From: Cytidiella melzeri
Taxonomy: Eukaryota > Basidiomycota > Agaricomycetes > Polyporales > Irpicaceae
DNA: 41,602 nucleotides
Direction: 5' to 3'
Assembly (NCBI GenBank): GCA_022592445.1
Contig: JABYQR010000380.1
Coordinates: forward strand, 1 to 41,602
Both the position numbers and the translations under genes were made by a program. Each line of letters starts with the position of its first letter. The stretch's first letter is position 1. Under the pieces are notes generated by a model. The model ran no database searches. It worked only from the letters and a program-made list of their open reading frames with translations, and was not told the DNA's origin. Positions 33,864 to 41,602 of the stretch are shown here, in pieces.

Positions 33864-35000
33864 CTAGGTGTCAAGGTCGATTTGACGAGCAACTCGAAAG
33901 GAGATTTCTGCATACCATTTGGACAGAGAGCAGCACATCCTTGGCGCTAGCGGCAGTCTATCATCAGGCGAACGTCAGAATTCGGAAAAAAATTCTGGGT
34001 AGCACATCACTCACCTAACAGATGCGCCGAATGAGGCTTGGACATTGGAAGGCATGGCCCCGTCTCTTGTAGGAAGGGAAGTACTAAAATAATCCATTGT
34101 GTGAGACTGTATGCGCAAAAAGAAAATTGCGTGCGTACGTATCCACGTATAGTTGGTAGGCAACCACTCCGGCCAGGGCAACGACTAGAAGAGTAAGAAT
34201 ATAATTGTTGCGCTTGAAGAATGCATATGTTCGGACGAACAGGATGACCTCTGAGGTAACCTGATTCCACATTGCAAGTGCGACGGGAATCTGACCGATA
34301 CACGTTGAATACCTTAACTCTATTGGGTCCACAAAACTTCAGCTACCCACGCGATAAATCTTCTCGCACTCCTCAATGGTGTGGTTCGTGCAGAAGGCCC
34401 AGAGAAGGTATGGTACCACAGCGATGACCCAATAGCTGGTTGACGGGAGTCTGTTAGCTTGAAGTCGGTTTCACACATGACTGTGAGGGCTCACCGACAG
34501 AGTAAGTACGCGACTTTGACCGGCGTCCAATGTGTCTTTCATATCTGCGAACATTGTCACCTTTGTGTATGCGCGTCGGGCGATAAGCTACCGCGCCACT
34601 CACGAAACGATTCTCTAGGCAGCGCTATGGTCCAGTCCCAAACGACGATGGTGTCTACATGACAACTATTAGTGATTGAAACAAAGAGTGAAGAAGTTGC
34701 ACTCACACATTGCTGAACAAATCAGTGGTCAGGGTCAGGTGTCCCTTCTACCGGCAAGGTTGAGAGTGTACTTACCACAAACAATGGACCGTAGTACTAG
34801 AATTGCCAACGCACAGAGTCAGCATACGGCGGCAGGGTCTGGGGCAAAGACGTATGCGAAGATGAGGTACGCGGTTGTCTGGAGTGAATCTGGCATGTTG
34901 GTCAGACTTGCACGGGTGAATGCGGCATTGCTTGAGGTCTATGACCTCACTCAGAGAGTCGAGTGGACGGTAGAGCTGATCTTGGAGGGCGTCGTTGTTG
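33864..35000 (-). pseudogene. Broken fungal seven-helix integral membrane protein gene
   Basis: Fragments match a common Agaricomycete multi-span membrane family (DUF6533/6534-like). From high to low coordinates: FTRASLTNMPDSLQTTAYLI (near 34930-34860), TIVVWDWTIALPRE (near 34650), THWTPVKVAYLLC (near 34530), YWVIAVVPYLLWAFCTNHTI (near 34430), PVALAMWNQVTSEVILFVRT (near 34270), ILTLLVVALAGVVAYQLYVD and PCLPMSKPHSAHLLG (near 34040). The pieces lie in different frames. Normal introns explain some shifts, but two gaps would need 31- and 32-bp introns, and a TGA sits where the family usually has Trp just before KTHW at about 34545. I therefore call it decayed, though ultrashort introns could rescue part of it. 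It would end at TAG 33864-33866. Confidence 0.55.
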
Positions 35001-35111
35001 GTGAGCAGTGGGGAGAGAGAGAGGAGATGGTGGTTGGGGGGAGACGATGACGGCAAGAGCGAGAGCGCCGAAGATGGGGTAGGGAAGAGTGAAGGGGGTC
35101 AATCCACCACA

Positions 35112-35389
35112 TGATGTGAAGCAAGCCACTGGAAGGAGATGACCAGCAAGAAAAACCATTGCTTCGGGAACTGCAGAATCAGGCCTACTCTCGGTCTTCA
35201 CTGCACACTTTCAGGTCAGCTTCATCACGCAGACACCGTGGTCCTAGTACGAGAGACTTCAACGGAAGAGGGCGTGGACAAGGGGGACATCTTGGTGATG
35301 CTCGAGCGAGAGGTCGCGGAAGAGGACAGCCTGACATGCGATTACGAATGAACGCCATGTTGGAACAGATCAAGAGGGATTATGCGTAA
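35112..35389 (+). pseudogene. Isolated RG-rich last exon of an RNA-binding-type protein
   Basis: An open frame reads LEGDDQQEKPLLRELQNQAY, then an arginine/glycine-rich stretch (RGRGQGG, RARGRGRGQ) and ends PDMRLRMNAMLEQIKRDYA followed by TAA. This looks like the authentic C-terminus of an RNA-binding protein, but nothing upstream on the plus strand continues it: there is a TGA at about 35113 and the region overlaps the start of the minus-strand membrane protein remnant. It is most simply a displaced gene fragment. A small independent gene cannot be ruled out. Confidence 0.4.
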
Positions 35390-35525
35390 TATCAGCGATG
35401 GAGACTCGATGCTCAGACATGGACTCCCTAGCATTACCGTGACATACAAGCCTTAAGGAGCATTTTGCTGCCGTTTATTTGTAGTATGAACAAAATTACA
35501 TGGCGAGATCAAATTATATAACCTG

Positions 35526-36840
35526 TTACTTGGACTCGGATCTGTTTTCTTTCTCGGGGTCGTCGACAACCATTTCCTCAGTTCCGCCCGATGTCGACGC
35601 TTCTGGCTGGGACTGCTCTACCACCGGCGGCTCCTCTGAGGATTTAACGAAACCTTCGCCTAGAGTCAACGGTTTCGTAGGTGCCACGAGAATTGACGTC
35701 GTCGACGACAGTGGTTGCGGGCGGTTGCTAAGATGTCCGGGGCTTGCATCATCGAGTTCATCTACCAGACCCAAAGCTTTATGATCAAGGCTCACAGATC
35801 CTGCAGGTGGGATAATGGAGGCGATGTTGCCAGTTTCAGCTGCTGGAAGGGATAGCGGTGATGGTGGGGGACTGCGGGATTGAGACCGTCGAGCATCATC
35901 ATGTAAGAAGGGGATAGGTGAGAACATGGGAGTCGCTGGAGCCGACGATGATACCAGCGGGACAATTGAAAGTGCCATGGCTGTAGGTCTTGCGCCGTCT
36001 TTATCGTTTGAGACGGGGAATGTGTCCCACGTAGACGTGACCAAGGTCGTCCTTTCACAAATATTTTCCAAGGAACTTATATTCTTTTTGAGGATGTAGA
36101 CATAGCTCGCATAGACGTTGAATTGTAGAGGGAGCACTGCCAGCACCTCTGATTAGTACTAGCTAGTGAAGTTTAGATGAACGCGCACCCGTCGAGCTCG
36201 TCCAATTTAGCATATATTGCTTCCTTCATGCATACGGTCTCATCCTGCGTCAAGATTGCCTTGGGTGCTTCATTGGAATTGTTCGGGTTGCGAGGGCGCG
36301 GTGGAAATGGCGGCAAATTCAGTCCTCCGGATTGCGTTTGGCAAGAAGGTGACACTAACTGAGGAGTTGGCAGCGCATCGTTTGACTGCGATAGATATAG
36401 GGAGATATTCTTTACTATGCGTTCAGCTAGCTGATGTCGAGTACATGCGAAATGAATCGCGCACCTTATCAAGCTTATGCTTGATAATGTCTTGAAGTCG
36501 CGTCCACGCCGTTCTGCAAGGGCTATAAGCACTTTGGAAACCCGTGTGCCAGCACAAGTATTCATGTTACTTCATCTGTGGACGCGATTTGCTCCAACAC
36601 TTCATCGTGTTCTGATAGCTCGAAGGATGATTAATATGTCTCAATTGCAAAGCGCACACGTCGCATACCTTTCAAGCGTTGAGCTTTGCATTGTTCCGGT
36701 CATGTCACGAAAGAGGGCGTTGACGATAGTGGTCGTGTGTAAAGGACGTGGTGGTGGCTGTTTATCACAGCGCATTACATACATACTTCGACGTCGTGGT
36801 CGCCAGCGCCTTGCATCCGGTCCCAGACGCGGTGTGACAT
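35526..36840 (-). pseudogene. PP4R2-like (protein phosphatase 4 regulatory subunit 2) broken copy
   Basis: Pieces in order from 36840: MSHRVWDRMQGAGDHDVE; FRDMTGTMQSSTLER; HDEVLEQIASTDE (near 36610-36570); TAWTRLQDIIKHKLDK (near 36520-36475); LAERIVKNISLYLSQSNDAL and PPFPPRPRNP; MKEAIYAKLDELDG; then, after a 40-bp intron (36188-36149), STIQRLCELCLHPQKEY, LGKYL; and ERTTLVTSTWDTF with a Ser/Pro-rich tail to 35526. TIQRLCELL..P...Y..LGKYLR is a PP4R2 signature. The PP4 complex acts in DNA-damage recovery and splicing-factor maturation. The phase fails at two or three junctions, and between LGKYL and ERTTL (about 36055-36062) there is a stop and frameshift with a few residues missing. It is probably a dead duplicate; an error-rich assembly is the alternative. 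Confidence 0.6.
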
Positions 36841-38096
36841 GATGTGACAGCTGTAATAATGGTTAACAATGTAATATATTACTGCCACTACTGTTTTACA
36901 TCGAGTGCTGGGCCTTTACATTAGTTTAAAATTGTTTACCGCATGCCACTTGGCCTTTACAATGCAATCTAAACGACCTGCCTTATGCGGACATAATTAT
37001 AATGTCATGCGCGCGCGATAAACCCCCGGCACGCAATATAAAGCGCGATAATGTTTTGTTTATTTACCCAATGCATATCTTCAGCGGAAGCATTCATTCA
37101 CGGCATAATACGGCGTTTTCAAGCCACGCACGTCGCGGGATATGTTGTCTAGACAGGTGGTCACGTATATGCAGAGCGATAGTACGATTGCACCAAACTT
37201 TGGATGAAACAGATGTGCCATGGATCTTTGCGTGTTTGTACTGTTTCTTCCCTTCACGGACACGGAAGTAACCCACCACATGGTCTCCACTGCCTTTTCT
37301 TCTCAGCATGTGCTTGTACACGACAAGCCCTTCGAGCCCGCCCAATCCCCGGGCTGTATTTGTAAGGTGATGCCGGTGGTGTAGAAAATCGGGCGCGGGG
37401 AAAGGTTGCCTGCGCGAGTCAATTTTGCTATAGTTGTGGTCAATTCTAAGTTGTTCGTTGTGTTTGTCGCGATGATGAACTCTTTTCCCGAGGGCATGCC
37501 GGCTTGCCGTGATCTGAGTTACGATTCCTAGTAGAATCATTCCAGTGCACGTCTATTAAGCGCCCGTATCACGTGGCTTAGACACTCTACATGGTCACGT
37601 TACTTGCTGCTACATGCTACATCACACTGGCATGTGAGTCAGCTTATGTAAGACTACATGGCTACAACTACATGGCTCAGCCCATAGCTAGGGTTTGACG
37701 TCATAGATACTGTTCACATGGACTCCTATTGTTCTTTCGCTATTGTTCTCTTTATGGTAGAATGTTCTCACAGGTGTGGGAATGGAATACAATAACTGGT
37801 TTTCTTTTAAATAGATTCTCTCACGAGTAGAGGTCTTGGCAGAGTCCAGACAATAGCTATTGTTCTCCTTTAGGTAGTTCTATTGTTCTTCATTCACACA
37901 GCTTCTTGCAAAGCCTGCCCTTAACATGGTCTTTGCGCAGGTCCCTGAAGTTCATAACAACAGCTGCATGTACGCTCCTAGCCCCCCATCTCAACCTCCT
38001 GGTATTTACTGGGCTAGGTAAGCCACCTCCTCCTGGACTACATAGCTGGTAGTCACAATACTAACTTGGTCTTTACTGGGCTGGATTTCTGGATAA
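36841..38096. other. Repeat-rich spacer next to the retroelement; no supported gene
   Basis: GGCCTTTACA occurs twice (about 36911 and 36951). The segment at 37018-37053 resembles 33451-33478. Around 37600-37690 ACTACATGGCT/GCTACATGCTACA units recur, and TATTGTTCT occurs four times (37727, 37741, 37858, 37881). This has the look of old LTR or transposon debris. A minus-strand frame at 37303-37497 is open but unsupported. Confidence 0.45.
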
Positions 38097-38810
38097 TGTT
38101 AAGACCGACTATCGTCAAGGGACAAGTTGTCAGGTCAGAACCCCTTGGTGTAGCTACACTCAAGGTATGATGATGGTCTAGGCCGCGCAATTGCTGTCAA
38201 GCACAGTGGCAGACAGATGATAGTTATGATAGAAGAAATATTGATACGAAGTGGATAGACTGAGGTTCTAGCCCCATGTCTAACGGCTATTTATACATGT
38301 TGACCTAACTACTTTTGGACCAGTCCGAGGTAGTGGTAGCAAATCGGAGAAACAGAAAGGAAGAACAATGCACAGAGAACAGCCACTACTCTGGAAAGCC
38401 AATGAGAGAAAAGACCGTCAAGGTGCGGAAACAAGGAACAATAGAAAGGGGAAACATGAGGCAGAGATCAATGGAGAAGGGGTTGAACCCAAAACAGGGG
38501 ATAGACGGAGTTGGATCCGAAACAGGGGATAGGCGGGGTTGGACCCAATGGAGTGGTAACGGAGGTATGGAAAGGCCGAGGGTTGAACCAAAGCAATGGT
38601 AACCAATCGGAATTAGGTCCGAGGTTTGAATGGACATCAGAAGGCAACTGATAACATAATAGTCCGTGTTGAACGGAGGCAATGTGGATCAGGGAATGAT
38701 GGAGGAAAGACGAGTTGGATCGTCAAGGCAATTGTAAAGAAGATAACTGGTTTATCAAGGTAATTGAAGAAGTAAAGGAAAATAATAGGGTGTGAAGACC
38801 GTTCGTAACA
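38097..38810 (-). mobile_element. 3' LTR of a Ty3/gypsy chromovirus, 714 bp
   Basis: On the plus strand it begins TGTTAAGACC and ends CGTTCGTAACA, so both orientations start TGTTA, as expected for LTR termini. Directly beyond the 38810 end lies the minus-strand polypurine tract AAAGGGGAGG followed by TAA. In the element's orientation a TATAAATAG box occurs at 38295-38287. The candidate target-site duplication on this side is the base run before 38097 (GGATAA); the other side is outside the window. Inside the LTR are three copies of a 28-bp unit at 38482, 38510 and 38538, with a looser fourth copy near 38583. Confidence 0.8.
38482..38600 (-). repeat. 28-bp tandem repeat inside the LTR
   Basis: Plus-strand units begin GTTGAACCC, GTTGGATCC and GTTGGACCC at 28-bp steps, the first two followed by AAACAGGGGATAG.CGG. 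The fourth, looser copy (GTTGAACCAAAG) starts near 38583. Confidence 0.7.
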
Positions 38811-38826
38811 TTACCTCCCCTTTAAG
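38811..38826 (-). promoter_or_regulatory. Polypurine tract of the retroelement
   Basis: Minus-strand CTTAAAGGGGAGGTAA lies immediately upstream of the LTR start TGTTACGAAC. It is the primer site for plus-strand DNA synthesis and overlaps the TAA that ends the extra reading frame. Confidence 0.75.
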
Positions 38827-40342
38827 ACTCGTTGTTTGCGAGTGTTGCATCGTCGTCACTGAGTGGTGTTAACGGTGAAGGAGGAGACTCTGGCGTGGTA
38901 TCATTGTCTTCGACGAGGGCAGGCACTGTTCTTAATCTGGTCAACGGGGCGTTGGTAGGAGTGGGAGCTGGTGGTCTTGGAGGTGGTGTTGGGGTAGGGG
39001 GAGTCATGCGACGTCGTTGACGAGGGTGTTCGACCTGCGGCTCATTCTCCGTTCTGGACCAAGCTAGAGGTGGACGTGGGACTCGGTAGTAATGAGTATT
39101 AGCCCAGGTGTTGATAGATATTGCTTTGCGCCGTATGACAGTAGTGCAAAGACGAAGATCCCGATCCCTTCAAAGTTGCTCCAACCGTGCCAACCATTCC
39201 CACAAGATGAGATCAAAACAAGACCGCGGTACCCGTTGGTCCTGTGAGGCGACAAGCTGTTGAACCATTTGTTCGGTAGCAGCTAACTCGAGAGGAAGGC
39301 GTGCTGTGGGAATGGTCCTTGCACGGAGAAATTCCCGATCTTGTACTGCCCGTAGCCATGGCCCTTCACAGTCCAGTTCATCTGCTCGATTGGCAAAGAC
39401 AGGGGGAAGTTGTTGACGGAAGACCATGAGAAACGTCTGGGTGCTCCCCTGAATGGTAGCATTGGCCCAGTCAGGTCGCTCTCCAGGCATAGTGGTATAC
39501 TCAACGATAGGCGAGGGTGTAAACGTGCGAGCGTGGTTGATGGGGTCAGGAATGTCGAACCATTGGTCAATGAAACCATCATGGTTGGGGTGCTCCCAAA
39601 CGAGCCGCAAATGCGCCATTCGGCAGAAGGCCCTGCGGTATCTGGGACTCCGATACGTACGGTTGCATGTGAAATCCGCTGTGTTGATCTGGATGGTGTA
39701 GACCTCATTGTCTTCATACGCCTCCATGACGTGCCGAAATAACTCCATGATGACTGTCATAGACGAGAATAAAAGGTTAGAAAAGCGTGCAGCACTACTA
39801 GGTGCAACATCAGCAATAGGAGAGTTGTTGAAAGTGGAAAGACAAGCATAATTGTAAAGGAAATGAATGAAGGCACTGCCGTGGCCGAAGGAGAAGTTGG
39901 GTCATGAAAGGAAAGGAGTTTGGAAAGACATAGAGAATGATAGATCAATCAGATGGTATAGGAAGGGTGTAGGTTTTTGGCCAACGATTGACAGTTCGTT
40001 GGAAGTGGTACTCGATCAGGGCGTCCTGTTGTTGGGGATGAGGGAGGCCCAGAACGAGTTTATATGATGTTGCTCGTGATCCCGATTGATCTGGTCCAAC
40101 TGATCACGGTTTTCCACAAACAACATGATGGTGTCACGAGAAAACTCGGTTGTGACTGGGTATATTGGAAGGCCAAGACAGGGGAGGGAAAAAACAATGG
40201 CGAAGGCAAATAGATTGGCAGCTGGGCCGGAATGCCCTGCCAGCCAAGGAAGAACGCAGGAACCAGGAAGGAGAACAGGGCGAGGAAAAAGGCAAGGTAA
40301 AAGAACATGTTTAGTCCCAACTTGGAATGTGGGAGCCGGCAT
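38822..40342 (-). pseudogene. Extra reading frame downstream of pol in the env position, degenerate
   Basis: Between the chromodomain stop and the polypurine tract lie about 1.7 kb with protein-like frames. From high to low coordinates: a hydrophobic stretch 40342-40016 (ANLFAFAIVFSLPCLGLPIY could span a membrane); a short frame LIEYHFQRTVNRWPKTYTLP (about 40045-39950); a frame open from 39903 with DVAPSSAARFSNLLFSS, MELFRHVMEAYEDNEVYTIQ and RMAHLRLVWEHPNHDGFIDQ down to a TGA at 39170-39172. In the same frame beyond that TGA come TWANTHYYRVPRPPLAW and a Pro-rich acidic tail ending at TAA 38822-38824. The pieces look like one ancestral protein of several hundred residues broken by frameshifts and one nonsense codon. 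I know no function for it; it need not be an envelope protein. Confidence 0.55.
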
Positions 40343-40491
40343 TGGAACGATCCTTTATGTAGTGAGAACTATGTTCGAGTGTTCTCTGTTGGTCGGGGAG
40401 AACGACGGTGACGTGGTAGTAGATGATGAGGATGGAGAATACGAGGGCAGCAGATGCAGCATAGCAAGGGCAGTAATGTCAGCGGCTGTGC

Positions 40492-41174
40492 TCATGCTTG
40501 ATTTCTTCGCTTTGTTTTCCGCGAAACTCGGTCCTTATATACTGCACTAGGGTATTTCTTATGAAACTCCGCTATAGCTTCTGTGGCGTTCTCCATATCC
40601 TGAGGTCGAGTCCATGAGTTCTCCGAGTCTCCATACCCAGTCCACTTTACCAAGTATTCGAGTTTCCCTTGCCTGTTATGTCGACTATGGAGTATTGCCT
40701 CAACTTCATATTCTTCTTCATCATTGATGATTTCTGGGGGTGGTTCGGTGTATGCTGGTCCGTACTCCGGTGTTTCTATAAACGGGGTGAGAAGTCCGGC
40801 ATGGAACACAGGGTGGATCTTCCAGTCCGATGGTAGTCGGAGTTTGTAGGTGATTGGTCCCAGTACTTCGGTTATTTCGAATGGTCCATGACGTTTGGGT
40901 GCAAGTTTAGCCGAGGGCCTTGTGGTAGTAATGTTCTTTCCTTCCAGCCAGACTTTCTGACCCACTGTGTATGGCTGAAACCCTCGTTTGTTGCGTGACA
41001 TGCGTACTGCTTCTGCTGCCATGCGGCTGCTGGCATGTAACTCATCCCGGATCTGGACCATCTGATGGATGCGCTCAGTGATAGAGGGAATGTTGGAATG
41101 TGGATTGATGACATCCACTACTCTGGGTTCGTATCCTAGTAGTGCTTTGAATGGGGAATGTCGAATTGCCGAGT
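40492..41174 (-). CDS. pol: Retroelement integrase C-terminus with chromodomain
   Basis: Downstream part of pol, in a different frame from the integrase core because of a one-base deletion. It begins at about 41174 with YHSAIRHSPFKALLGYEP. After the helical region come the GPY/F-like module (KRHGPFEITEVLGPITYKLR, HPVFHAGLL) and a C-terminal chromodomain (EEYEVEAILHSRHNRQGKL, EYLVKWTGYGDSENSWTRP). The chromodomain directs insertion to particular chromatin and defines a chromovirus. It stops at TGA 40492-40494. Because of the frameshift this copy cannot make an intact integrase. Confidence 0.9.
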
Positions 41175-41602
41175 GATATGGATGTTGTGTGCAAACTCGG
41201 CAGTAGTAAGAAGTCTAGCCCAATCAGTTTGGCGGTAATTGCAGAAGGCTCGAAGATACTGTTCTAATTCCTGATTGACACGTTCCGTTTCGCCGTCTGT
41301 CTCGGGGTGATATGCTGTGCTGATATTCTGTTGGATGCCCAACTTAGAGCAGAGTTCTTTCTGGAATTTGGCAGCAAACTGGGGTCCTCGGTCAGATATG
41401 ACTTTCTCTGGTAGGCCAAAGCGTCGCCACACGTTGTGCATGTATAGTTCAGCCGTTACTTCGGCTGAAGTGTTGGTGGTGCACGGAATCAGTACCGTTG
41501 ACTTGGTGCATCCTTGGTCCACAACCACCATGATTGTGTTGTACTTGTCACTTGCTGGTAATTCTCCTATGAAATCAACAGAAACTACTGGAACGGTAGA
41601 TA
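41136..41602 (-). CDS. pol: Retroelement integrase catalytic core, partial at window edge
   Basis: The frame enters from beyond the right edge. The D,D(35)E core is visible: VSVDFIGELP with the first Asp, VISDRGPQF with the second, and ETERVNQELEQ with the Glu. It is a Ty3/gypsy integrase (family rve). The frame is lost at about 41172 after AEFAHNIH, where ATCCATATCAC lacks one base compared with what the downstream frame needs, and it meets a stop at 41136-41138. Reverse transcriptase, RNase H, protease and gag, if present, lie outside the window. Confidence 0.9.
   Translation of the reverse strand, partial: STVPVVSVDFIGELPASDKYNTIMVVVDQGCTKSTVLIPCTTNTSAEVTAELYMHNVWRRFGLPEKVISDRGPQFAAKFQKELCSKLGIQQNISTAYHPETDGETERVNQELEQYLRAFCNYRQTDWARLLTTAEFAHNIHITRQFDIPHSKHY

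Larger units (their letters stand above)
38097..41602 (-). mobile_element. Ty3/gypsy chromovirus, 3' half
   Basis: The order in element orientation is integrase core, GPY/F module, chromodomain, extra degenerate frame, polypurine tract, LTR. The element continues past 41602. At least one frameshift in pol and one nonsense codon plus frameshifts in the extra frame mark it as non-autonomous. Confidence 0.85.

Noticed and set aside
37303..37497. 64-residue minus-strand frame starting MPSGKEFIIATNTTNN, vaguely lectin-like
   Set aside because: No continuation by plausible introns and no clear domain; not enough to call a gene.
38315..38602. 95-residue plus-strand frame in the LTR
   Set aside because: Generated by the 28-bp LTR repeat; antisense to the element.
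1..41602. CRISPR array, bacterial operons or tRNA genes
   Set aside because: No regularly spaced identical repeats, no Shine-Dalgarno-led gene runs, and no B-box plus cloverleaf that I could fold by eye; the gene structure is fungal.

Overview
The window reads as nuclear DNA of a filamentous basidiomycete, most likely an Agaricomycete. Genes are dense and intron-rich with roughly 45-65 bp GT-AG introns, both strands are used, intergenic spacers are very short, and several genes are of types typical of mushroom-forming fungi (secreted A1 protease, F-box/LRR-like protein, fungal seven-helix membrane protein, chromovirus). No species can be named from sequence alone. All exon models were built by hand from splice signals, phase and family motifs.

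Left part (1-3374): mostly non-coding, with one small secreted-peptide gene (1459-1763) between two copies of a diverged direct repeat. Middle (3375-29059) is a housekeeping block: DBP9-type DEAD-box helicase (+); AGC/DMPK-citron-like kinase (-), divergent from an AP180/CALM-type ANTH endocytic adaptor (+); a large two-domain protein with a nuclease-like E-x-K signature (-), divergent from a secreted aspartic protease (+); an F-box-like protein (+); PAF1 (-), divergent from MAK21/NOC1 (+); a dynactin p24 (DCTN3)-like subunit (-), convergent with MAK21 and divergent from a NASP/Hif1-type histone chaperone (+). These genes serve ribosome assembly (DBP9, MAK21), transcription elongation and chromatin (PAF1, NASP), endocytosis (AP180) and microtubule transport (dynactin). 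They form no single pathway; the shared theme is divergent pairs with compact promoters.

Right part (29060-41602) is accessory and decaying: a three-copy lineage-specific gene family (one 5' relic, one broken copy, one copy with a single frameshift), an intact-looking orphan gene between them, a broken seven-helix membrane protein gene, an isolated RG-rich exon, a broken PP4R2 (protein phosphatase 4 regulatory subunit 2) copy, repeat-rich spacer, and finally the 3' half of a Ty3/gypsy chromovirus on the minus strand (integrase with a frameshift, chromodomain, an additional degenerate reading frame in the env position, polypurine tract, 714-bp LTR with TGTTA...TAACA ends). The sharp switch from ordered housekeeping genes to broken genes and retroelement is the main architectural feature.

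The most promising undescribed items are the large minus-strand protein with two tandem nuclease-fold-like domains, only one of which keeps the catalytic-type residues, the small orphan family at 29.3-33.2 kb, and the extra ORF downstream of the chromovirus chromodomain.
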